Shown: one piece after another, positions 50,837 through 62,800 of the stretch
How the letters are laid out: each line of letters opens with the position of its first letter
Numbering within the stretch: position 1 is the first letter of the stretch
Assembly: GCA_964019425.1 (NCBI GenBank)
Contig: OZ025793.1
Location: 1,364,001 to 1,428,000, forward strand
Length of the DNA: 64,000 nt
DNA from: Flectonema sp. DT1601
Taxonomy: Eukaryota > Euglenozoa > Diplonemea > Diplonemida > Diplonemidae
Direction: 5' to 3'
Translations under genes and position numbers: made by a program
The notes under the pieces: generated by a model
What the model was told of the DNA's origin: nothing
The model's input: only the letters and a program-made list of their open reading frames with translations
Database searches by the model: none

Positions 50837-53800
50837 ATGGCATCCCTGAGAACATTGTTCGTCGGGTTGGTTGTCCTCCAATTAACCAGCTTAACAAAAG
50901 CGATAAATTGCGAACTACTAACGCAAGACTGGCATGAGGTGCCGGGAAAATGCACCGGAATTGGCGTCACTTCGGACGGACCGATGGTTTGTGGGCCGTT
51001 TGGTCTGTGGCCGAATATTCCATTTTGTTTGGGATTCACGAGCAACGGGGCCTTCAAAAACCTTGCGTGTGCTAAGAAGCTCTGCGAGCAGGAGCACAGG
51101 TGTGGTGGTCTCTTATGGAAAGGAAGTGAAGGGAAGATGTATCCAATGGGTTGGAATCTGGGACCCCCTGCAGGATGTGGCGAAGGCACTCGCACTGCAG
51201 AAGATAATTGCGAAGGTCCACAGTGTGTCTGGGACACGGTGAATAGCGTTTGCAGTTATTCAACAAGCTACTACGATGATCCCTGTTTGACTGACTGCTC
51301 ATGTCATCTAATGCTTCAGACTCCTGAAACTTTCGGAAGCTGCAATGCGGGATCGCTACTTCTTGGTGGACATTGTGTCTGTGACCCAGATACTACATTC
51401 TGCGGTGATACCGGTGAGTGTATGCAACTCAGTGATTCACAAGTAGGAAGAAAGTATTCTGTTCTACAATCGGCGGGAGTAAGAAATAATCCGATAAAAG
51501 TTCGGCCTGTGCTGCGACTTGGCAATCGTAAGGCGATGTTGCACCCTATAAATTTTGCAGCTCGTCGCATTTCAATTAGAAATGAATTAAGTCCTCAAGT
51601 GAACTCTTCCAACTCCACATCACACACTAGTGCACTGACTAGTAAACTTCGAGTTTCTGTTGTCAAAGTGGCTCCACAGGGAGACCCGAAACAGCGCGAA
51701 GAACGCAGAAATGCCACTGTAGCTGCGAAGTTGAAGCGCGCCCTCCAGGTTACAATCCTTCAGGATGCAGTCCTCCCGGATGCAGTGCGAGAACCTTACA
51801 GCGTGGCAGCCGAGGGTTCCAAATTCAGTAACACGTCAAAGGAAATGAATCAAAAACTCAGTCAGGCTGAGGGCATTAGTGACTTACCAAAGGAACAGCT
51901 CAAAGAGCAAACAGCAGAAGATCCCTCAGCCTCCCGTGATGTTGGAGCCTTATCGAGGCTCATTGCGGAGCTGATTCACGAAAACGAGTTTGAAGTTCGC
52001 GACATTGACGAGCTAGCTCTTGCTCCCGCTGATGCGCCGTCTGAGGACGCTCCTCCGATAGCTGTTGTGAGCATCACCCGAACACCCATGGACGCTCCCC
52101 AAGAGGTACCGGAAGACGCTCCTGAAGAAGCACCAAAAGACGCCCCCGAAGAAGCACCGGTGGACCCTCCTGAAGATGCACCTGAAGATCCTCCTGAGGA
52201 AGCACCTGAAGACCCTCCTGAAGATGCACCTGAAGATCCTCCTGAGGAAGCACCAGAAGACGCCCCCGAGGAAGCACCGGAGGACCCTCCTGAAGAAGCA
52301 CCAGAAGATGCCCCCGAAGAAGCACCGGAAGACCCTCCTGCAGAAGCACCGGAAGACGCTCCCGAAGAAGCACCAGAAGACCCTCCTGAGGAGGCACCAG
52401 AAGATGCCCCCGAAGAAGCGCCGGAGGACCCTCCTGAAGAAGCACCGGAAGACGCTCCCGAAGAAGCACCAGAAGACGCCCCCGAAGAAGCGCCGGAGGA
52501 CCCTCCTGAGGAAGCACCAGAAGACGTTCCCGAGGAAGCACCGGAGGACCCTCCTGAGGAAGCACCGGAAGACGTTCCCGAGGAAGCACCGGAGGACGCC
52601 CCTGAAGAGGCTGCTCCCGAAGAAGCACCAGAGGACGCCCCTGAAGAGGCTGCTCCCGAAGAAGCACCAGAGGACGCCCCTGAAGAGGCTGCTCCCGAAG
52701 AAGCACCGGAGGACCCTCCCGAGGAAGCACCGGAAGACGTTCCCGAGGAAGCACCGGAGGACGCCCCTGAAGAGGCTGCTCCCGAAGAAGCACCGGAGGA
52801 CGCCCCTGAAGAGGCTGCTCCCGAAGAAGCACCGGAGGACGCCCCTGAGGAAGTTGCTCCCGGAGAAGCACCGGAGGACGCCCCTGAGGATGAGCCTCCG
52901 AGTGATGCTCCTGATAACGGAATTCCTGAGGATGCTCCAAACGATTCTCCGAATGAATCCCCTTACGATGGAGCTGATGATTGTAGTGGGGATCCTTGTG
53001 ATTCAAATCAATTCTGTGAGGACACTGATGGTGAACTGAATTCTGAATTCACTTGCATTTGCTCCTGGCCACTCTACGGGGAGAGTACTGGTAGTGCGGC
53101 ATACTGTCGAGACGTGTGCCCTTCTTCTTTACCCTTTGCGGTCGACATCTCTGATGCGACCCTGGGAGCGACAATAACTTGTTGTAATACAACGGACTGC
53201 ACAGAGGCTGGTGCTTTCACAGGAAATGATTATATTGATTACGTTTGTTTTGATGATCCGTCTCCTTCTGGATGTTCATCTGATCCTTCCTGCGGCTACT
53301 ACCCAGAGGAGTGTCCAATAATGTGTGGTTCTTGTGGTGATGACTGTGATTGGAACCCATGTTATGATCACAGTTGTATTGATGATGATGGTGAAGTGAA
53401 TTCAAGGTTTACCTGTCACTGTAAGAGTCCTTTTTGGGGTGATGTCTACGTTGATACGGTGGCTCAATGTCGTCTAATGTGTCCAGCTACTGAACCTTTT
53501 GCCGAATCGCTGGACGGGACGACAACAACCTGCTGCGCAACTGAAGGCTGTACAACGGCAGGTACCCTTGAAGGATCTTACTATTCTTACGACTGTCGTG
53601 ATAATACTTATCCTTCATATTGTACTGCTTCCAATGCTTGCATCGACTACCCTGATGACTGCCGAGTACAGTGCGATCTGTGTTTAGATGACTGCGAGCG
53701 TGATCCCTGCAATGGATTCACCTGTACTGATGCTGATGGTAATCTGGATTCAGTTTTCAAATGTTATTGTGAATATCCTTATTGGGGTAATGTGGGTGAG

Positions 53801-56800
53801 AGTGCTGCAGCAGATTGCACCCTCATGTGTCCTGGTGCAACTCCATTCGCTATTGATATTGGAGGGTCGATAACCTGCTGTGCGACACAAGACTGTACTG
53901 TGGAAGGTTCTCTTGTTGGAAACTACATCGAATATGAATGCATTGATAACAACTTCCCTGATACTTGCACTGCGACAAATGCTTGTACCGACTACCCGGA
54001 GAGATGTCCTCTAACGTGTGGCATCTGCTCTACGGATTGCGAGCGTGATCCCTGCAATGGATTCACCTGTACTGATGCTGATGGTAATCTGGATTCAGTT
54101 TTCAAATGTTATTGTGAATATCCTTATTGGGGTAATGTGGGTGAGAGTGCTGCAGCAGATTGCACCCTCATGTGTCCTGGTGCAACTCCATTCGCTATTA
54201 ATATTGGAGGGTCGATAACCTGCTGTGCGACACAAGACTGTACTGTGGAAGGTTCTCTTGTTGGAAACTACATCGAATATGAATGCATTGATAACAACTT
54301 CCCTGATACTTGCACTGCGACAAATGCTTGTACCGACTACCCGGAGAAATGTCCTCTAACGTGTGACATCTGCTCTACGGATTGTGAGCGTGATCCCTGC
54401 AATGGATCCACCTGTACTGATGCTGATGGTAATCTGGATTCAGTTTTCAAATGTTATTGTGAATATCCTTATTGGGGTAATGTGGGTGAGAGTGCTGCAG
54501 CAGATTGCACCCTCATGTGTCCTGGTGCAACTCCATTCGCTATTAATATTGGAGGGTCGATAACCTGCTGTGCGACACAAGACTGTACTGTGGAAGGTTC
54601 TCTTGTTGGAAACTACATCGAATATGAATGCATTGATAACAACTTCCCTGATATTTGCACTGCGACAAATGCTTGTACCGACTACCCGGAGAAATGTCCT
54701 CTAACGTGTGACAAGTGCTCTACGGATTGCGATCGCGATCCCTGCGACGGTCATGATTGCGTTGATGATGATGGGAATTTAAATTCAATATTTAAATGTT
54801 ATTGTTCTTATCCTCTGAGGGGTTCATCTGACAATGAAATCCCTGTTTGTAATGAGATGTGTCCAAGTACTCAGCCTTTTGCAGTTGATGTTGGAGGAAT
54901 TATCAGCTGCTGTACCGAATCTAATTGCGTAACAGTTGGAACACTAACTGGGTCGTATATTAGTTATGAATGTTTAGATAATATTCTTCCAGACAGATGC
55001 ACAGCAACCATTGCATGCACTGACTATCCTGATGAATGTCCCGACACTTGCAGTAGGTGCGCCACTGACTGTGATAGATCTCCCTGTGGAGACGACAGAT
55101 GTGAAGATTATGATGAAATTCTCAATTCAAATTATGATTGTTATTGTTTGCATCCGAAGTGGGGCGAGGCACACAATGCAATAGCGACTTGCAAGGACAT
55201 GTGCCCGAGTACTTCACCGTTCGCTGTTAATGTCGGCGGGTTAATCACCTGCTGTACTAAACAAGACTGTACAGAATTGAGTGACTTGAGTGGAGAGTAC
55301 ATCAGCTATGAATGTTTGGATGATATTAAACCTGACTACTGCACTACTACCACGGCCTGCAGCGACTTCAAAGACTCCTGTCCTGCTACCTGCGATATCT
55401 GTGCAGATGACTGCGATCGAAGTCCCTGCGGCGAACACCGATGTGAAGATTTGGATGGTGAACTTAATTCTAATTATAATTGTTACTGCAATTATCCTCT
55501 TTGGGGAACTTCTGAAAATTCAGATCTCGTTTGTAATTCGATGTGCCCTTCCACAGAACCATTTGCAGTTGATATTGTCGGAACGATAACTTGTTGTAGC
55601 ACTGAAGACTGTACAGTACATGGAACGCATTCCGGTCTATACATTAGTTACGAATGTTCTGATAATATTTACCCCGGCAAGTGTTCTGATGTCAACGCGT
55701 GTACTGACTACCCCGATGAGTGTCCTCTGACGTGCGATAAGTGTGCTGATGATTGTGACAGAAGTCCCTGCGATAGCAATCGCTGTGTAGATGACGACGG
55801 TTCTCTGGACATGAATTTTATTTGTCACTGCTTGTGGCCAACTTGGGGGTCACATCAAGGTGGAAATGTAAATATTTGTTATGAAATGTGTCCGGCTGAG
55901 GAACCGTACGCTATTCAGATAGACCCTGAGACAATTGCCTGCTGTCAGTTTACTGACTGCACTACTGGTACGATAAGAGGGAATTATATAACTTACGAAT
56001 GTCTGGATGATGTGGAACCAGACATCTGTTCCTCGTCAACTGCATGTGATGATAATGAAATTAATTGTCCTTTTACTTGTGGAGGTTGTTTTGATGACTG
56101 CGACTCAAATCCTTGCAGTCATGACGGCTCTCAGGAGTGTATAGACGACGGTCTATTTGACGGAGTATTTATTTGCCATTGTTCGTATCCATACTTTGGA
56201 GAGTCCGTTGATAATCAAGCAGCAGTTTGTCATGAAATGTGTCCTTCGTCAACACCCTACGCGTTTCAATTATCTGACGGTGGGACCACTTGTTGTAATC
56301 GACAAGATTGCCTCCCTGGTGTTGAAGATTCAGATATTAAAACTTATAATAGTATATTAATGGACTTTGAATGTATTGATCATCAGTATGAGTGTTTGTT
56401 TGCTGCTCAGTCAGATACGTCAGCATATTGTGGGGACACTGAAAACTATGCGAAGTGTTCTTTTAGTTGTGAATGTCCTGACGACTGCGAGTTATATCCT
56501 TGCGGGTTTGAACAGCAATGCACCGACAACGATGGAATATTTAACGGAGCGTACACGTGTTCGTGTGTTTATCCACAGTTTGGAGAAGATGGTTCTTCAC
56601 AATTGGGTGACTGTAACTATCTGTGTCCGGGAACGTATCCACTCGTAGAACAATTAGGTGACGAGACTCGATGTTGTAAACAACACCAACCTGATCCTAA
56701 TAATGACTGCGTTACTCAAGATGAACTCAACTACCAGGATTATCTTTGTATTGATGACCCGGCATTCGATTGTCAAAATGTTGATTGTACGATCGACGGC

Positions 56801-59800
56801 GATCATTGTCCTCAAGCTTGCAGCAGCTGCAACAACGACTGCGACCACTCCCCGTGCGGTGACCAGATTTGTATCGACGATGACGATGAACTAAACTTCG
56901 AGTATTTCTGCTACTGTACATATCCACTTTATGGAGAGACTGCTGTTAATTCAAATATTGAAGATTGTAAACATGTTTGTCCACCCGCATTTCCATTTGC
57001 TGTTGACATCAACGGTGAGACAACTTGTTGCTCATCGATGGAATGCACTGGTCAGGGACCACGGGGGAACTACGTCAGTTATATTTGTTTTGATAATCCA
57101 GAGCCCAGTATCTGTTCTGACAGTCTTATTGCCTGCAGTGAGTACCCAGAAATATGTGCTGTAACTTGTGATCAATGTCACTCTGACTGCATAGTTGACC
57201 CTTGTGGTGACACATCAGTTCAGTCCTGCTTTGATAATGACGGTCAAATAAATTCTGAGTACACTTGTAAATGTATTTATCCATACTGGGGATCTGATTC
57301 CTTTGCACAGAAGGCTGAGTGTTTGCAGATGTGTGAAGTTGATATTCCTTACGCGTCGACGTACAACCCGGATCAGGATACGACTGCTTGTTGTAATTCA
57401 CAAGACTGCCTTCCAGGAAATGAAGGAAAAGACATCCAGACCTACTCTGGTGAATACATTTCTTACGATTGTTATGACCATCCTATTTCTTGTGAAGTTG
57501 CACTGAGTGACTCTCAAGTTACTTACTGCGAAGATGCTACGAATTACTTAAAATGTCCTTCAACGTGCGGATGCGGAAACGACTGCGTTACCGAACCCTG
57601 CGGACTTGAACAAACATGTAGCGACTCCGGAACAGATAAAGACGACTCCTTCGAATGTGCATGTATTTTCCCATCTGTCGGCGATACAACGCAATCAGTA
57701 AAGGCGGAGTGCAGTGGGATTTGTCCTGAGCTGCAGCCGTGGGCAACGTATGACGCCGGGAACGACGTAACAAATTGTTGTTTTTTAAAAACTTGTGAAA
57801 TTGTGTACTCTGAAAGTGATGTTTCTCAGTACCCCGGAAAGTTAGAAAGCTGGCGTTGTGTTGACAATCCAGAAGTATGCAGCGACCCTAATTCAATTAA
57901 CTGCGATGAGGGAGTCTGCCGCTTTGCATGTGACAGCTGCCCCAACGATTGTGATCTCAATCCCTGCGGAGACTCATCAATTCACTTGTGCACTGATGAG
58001 GGCGGATTGGATGGAGTGTTTACGTGCGAATGTATTTATCCATTTACTGGTGACACTGTTGAGAATGGTCCAAATGATTGTATCAAAATGTGTCTGCTTT
58101 CTACTCCATTTGCAGTGAAAGGAGAATTCAGTTCATTGTGTTGTGATAATCCTTCTTGTTCTGGTGTTTATAAAGAACACGTCGCAGATACAACTTCGTA
58201 CTTTTGTTCAGATTTAACTTATTGTGCTGATGTGAATCCTTGTCCCTCAGCTGCAAGTGACTGCCCCCTTATGTGCGATGAGTGTCCTAATGACTGTTCT
58301 GTCGGGACACTCTGTCCGGAAGAGTGCAGTGACGACGATGGACTAGTTAACTACGAAGGCTTTCACTGTCTCTGCCCATCAGTAGGTGTTGAAGACCCTC
58401 CTGAGAATGGCTGCTCCTCCCGTGACACTCTTGCGAATATCGACGATCTCAATTCGTACTGCGGCTTGTGTCCGATTGCTTGCGGTCTGTGCCCTGGTGA
58501 TTGTGAAGGACGAAGTGTTTGTCCAGGTGGTATGTTATTATTCTTCAGAGATGTTGTAGTTAGATCGTATCCAAAGATTACGAAAAACAATAAATAAACA
58601 AAACAGATACCACCTGCCTCGATATCGATGGTCAGATTAACTCCGCCGGTCTCTACTGCGCTACAGAAGGTTCCGATTGTGCTATTTTCCCCTGCGGACA
58701 GCAGGAGTGCATCGACAACGATGGTGCAGTAAACGGACATTTTCTCTGCAACTGCAGATCTCCATTCTCGGGCAGTGCACACAGAAGGCCTGCAACTTGT
58801 ACTGGGATGTGTCCTTTTAATTATCCTTTACTAAGTGAAGATGGCTTTTGTTGTGAGACTCCAACCAGCTGCATTGATTGTCCAGCAGATGTCTGCAATG
58901 CGTACGATTGCTCAGATTTACTTGACAACTGCGATCAGATAGCAAATGATGGAATGTGTTTAGCTCCGATAGACGGATCTGAGGAGTTGTACGAATCAAA
59001 GTGTCCGCAGTCATGTGATCTTTGTTGGAAGTTATGTGGTGGTGTTTATGGCAATCCTTGCCCTGCAATGTCAACTTGTGAAGAAGTAGATTTAGACTCT
59101 ACACAGGTTGCTGTCTGCAAATGTGATCAATTGGGGGCCGTCATTATCGACGGCGTTTGTCAAGAGTCGTGTCCACTCGAGAAGCCGGTTGCGATTACAG
59201 GGATCCGCGGTCTCAGTTTTTGTTGTGAACTAAAATTAGACCTTTGCGAGCCTTGCAATTCAGAGCGCTGCTGGTCATACGAATGCTCAGATATTAATGA
59301 AGAAACTTGTTCTAGTGAATCATCATTCCCTGATACTTGTAATGATATTCAGTTTGAAGGGATGGGTGCTAATGATTACTGTAAGAAGACATGTGGACAT
59401 TGTGATCTCCATTGTCCAATAAACTATCCGTATCCAAATGACGATGGATCTGCTTGTTGCGAAAAGCCTCACAGGTTCTGTGATTTTCCATGTCCTGATT
59501 CAATGACGTGCTCGCAGTATTTTACTTGCGAGTTCACTCATCAGGGGTACTGCTCGAAATTTACTCCTCTCGACTGCGATAGTGAAGTAATAGAATTTGA
59601 GATTCAACAGCATGCGGGGTATTTAGTTAGGGATATCTGTGGGAGTCTTTGCTCTTCAGTGTGTGCGGATTCTGACTGCCATTACAATCCGTGTGGAGAC
59701 GGTCAGATTTGTATCGACAATGATGGATCTGTCAACAAAGAGTTCCACTGCATTTGCGGTGTTGGCTACTTCGGGGATCGTTACAATGAACCCGCCTCGT

Positions 59801-62800
59801 GCTCTTACGCCAGTTGTCAAATTGCAGGAATTTGGATTGCCTCCTGGGAATCTCTTCGTTGCGATGATACCTCCAACACGGAGTACATTCGTATCACACC
59901 AAATAATGAGGTTTTAATGAATGGGATTTCTGGATCAATTGAGTGGACAGCAGCAGATATATTTAACATCAAATGGGAGATAGACGGCGACAAACCCGAG
60001 AAATTTGTTGAGACGTTTAAATTGAACTCGGAAAAAACGAAAGCTGACATGATAGGAACTCATCGATATGAACCTCTAGACTGTGGGTCAATTGAATTGA
60101 TAAGAGATGCTGCAATGTCTCCTGAAATGGCACTCGATCCTTATGATGTTGTCCCCTGTTTAGACAATGCAGAATACAGTACAATAAATTGTCCAACAGA
60201 ATTCTATTACGCGGACACATCAACTCACGGTCAGTGTTGTCAGTTTGGCGACTGCTCACAACATGCGGTAATGGTGTGCGCTCTATTTCCGTGTGTTTCA
60301 GCTGATGGTGAGTACGAACCTGAGATTGAATACAAAGACATGGGTGGTGGGGAGTGCAGAACAGGAAATGGCCGAACGCGAATTTCTGGCTGGAGTCGAA
60401 GTTTGACTTTCGGAAATCTCGAAATGTCGGAATTGACAGAAGCCCATTGTCGAGGATATTGTACCAGTTACGGTGATGTTTGTACTGGTTATCAATACAG
60501 AAAAGGAACTAACGGACAAGTTGAGTGCACGCTGTATGATCCTTACCTGCAGTGGGCTGACTCGGCCTGGTGGGTTTGGGAGAGTGTACTCGGAAGTGGT
60601 GGAGAGTATCCTATGTACGTTCTCGATTCCGAGGACTACATCGCTTGTTATACAAAGAGCTCAGCGATTAGAGGGGCCTTCGTATTTATAACTCTGAGTG
60701 AGAACAGTTGTTGTAATCTTGAAACCCCTGGTGAGAATATCCGAGAGGTTGAAGGACAAGTTACTCAAGATGACTGTCGAACTCTGTGTTTCTTAGAAGC
60801 TGCCTGCACTGGTATTGAATTCCAAGTACTGACTCAGACATCAGAAGAAAGCACAGGGAGGTGCATAATTATTTTTAGCCAGAAACTTTTTCCAGGCAAG
60901 ACTTGTGAAGCTAGCTGCCAAATAAAAGAAGTAAACTATCCTATATCATATAAACCAGATAGCAATTGTTGCTTTGAGGCAGGTTTGAACATCGAACAGG
61001 AGGCTGCAGATATGAATCAGGTTGAGATGGATTGTGTTCCCAATTCTCAATTCTGTGACTTAGGCTGTATGGCAGACATTCATTGCACTGCAGTACTTTA
61101 CAGAGAAGATAACGCAATCTCTGAGGGTTGCCATAGTTGTTTGGCTTTCAAGAAGCCACCAACGCCTAGTTTCACACGATCCAAGTGTGGCTCTACTGCA
61201 ACATTTGAATGCAGTGTGAGACAGACTGCTAATTACTACTATCGAGTAAATTACAGGTTCTGCGACGGTCAATTCGCTCCATTGGAATCGAAAAACGAAT
61301 GTCTGACCGCAGCCAGGGAATTGAAACTGCTGACACAGCCTCCGGAATTTGAGTTTTCAACACCTGAGAACCCATACGGTTGTTGGATAAATCATCTCAA
61401 CGGTGATATCTCTTTCAACCAAAACGGAGATACATCAGGTAACAGTGAGTGTCCTATCGCACTCGGTAACTGTTGGGTGATATGTAAACCAAAGCCTGTT
61501 CATAATTCATTATCAATATCAACCTGGGAGGGATGCTTCTTTGACGACACGGAGTCACGCGCTATGGTCGGACCTTTTAAACCTCCTGAAGGTCGTGGAA
61601 CACCCGTCAATTGTTATATACGATGCGCTAAATATTCATACTTTGGAATCCAATACAACGATCAGGGTGTGAGAGAGTGTTGGTGTTCAAACAAAATCAA
61701 TTCAATCTCTCAACATGGTGAAGCTGATAATTGTAATCAGTGTACATCACTTTATGATGAATCTTTGTTTACGGGTATTAATATTAATTGTGTTTATTCT
61801 CGCAAGAATTCTGGTTGCTCTATCAACCAACACATTGGAAGAGGGGTCTGCGCTGAGAGCCAACACATTTTCCTTAACTCTTGGCCGGAGTGTGAAGCCG
61901 CATGCATATCACAACCTCTATGCCGTTTTGTTTCGTGGGACTCAACATCCGCTTCATGCGAACATACGATGCAAGAACAGTGTACAATGATATCTTCAAA
62001 TCACGAGACATACGACAGAAAGTTCTGCGATGAAGGGGAGTCGGTCTCTTTTGTGAAGGAGATACTGAGTTTTTCATACCAGAAATCTATCGACGGCGGT
62101 GGAAAGTGCGGCGCTCGAGCGGTCGATCCTGAAGAGTGGAAGAAACTTGGTTGGTGCGGATACAGCGTCACTACTGAAGGGCTTTGCGTGTCTGTTCCTG
62201 AAGACGACGTCGTATCAGTTCAACCGTTTAGACTTGGAGACGGATGCTTTTGTGAGAATGAGCTGACAGGTTTGAATCTTGGAGCCTGCAGTGTTGATGA
62301 TGGTCTTTGCAAACCTGTTACAGCACCACCTACACCAATTCCAACAGAGCGGCCAACACCTCCTCCGTTGGCCACAATCGAAGGAACCTTTCTCGGTGAC
62401 TGGAAGGGCATCGGATTTTGTGTCGATAAGATTGGAACCAAAATGGCGAGCTACGAAAACCTTTTAATAAAACCTGTAGTCACTGTCACTCTGTCAGATG
62501 ATCAGATGCAGCCTTCTTCTAATGGAGGTCTCGGACAGTTCTATCTCGGAGATGCTTTTTGGGAAATGCGCTGCCGTGAGAAGATAGTACAACTTGGTAA
62601 GTTGAACTGCGATGTGAAGGGTTTTGCTTTTACGAAGGCGACGGATGATAATTCGATTTCTCCGATTTGTTCGGCAATTGTGTCGAAGAGGATTCTAGAA
62701 ATTGAGGGGGATGGTGAATGGGTTTGGACGCCGTCTGAAATTACAATTCAAAGCGAGTACCCAGTTGACGGTGATAGCAATTCAGATTCTGACTGCTACA

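Noticed and set aside
52074-53006. A 310-residue minus-strand frame and a 287-residue frame (52176-53039, +) inside the giant gene
   Set aside because: Both are forced open by the repeat coding for PEDAPEEA. Their products are monotonous Leu/Pro/Arg or Lys/His/Arg strings. The signal peptide and cysteine modules fix the real frame.
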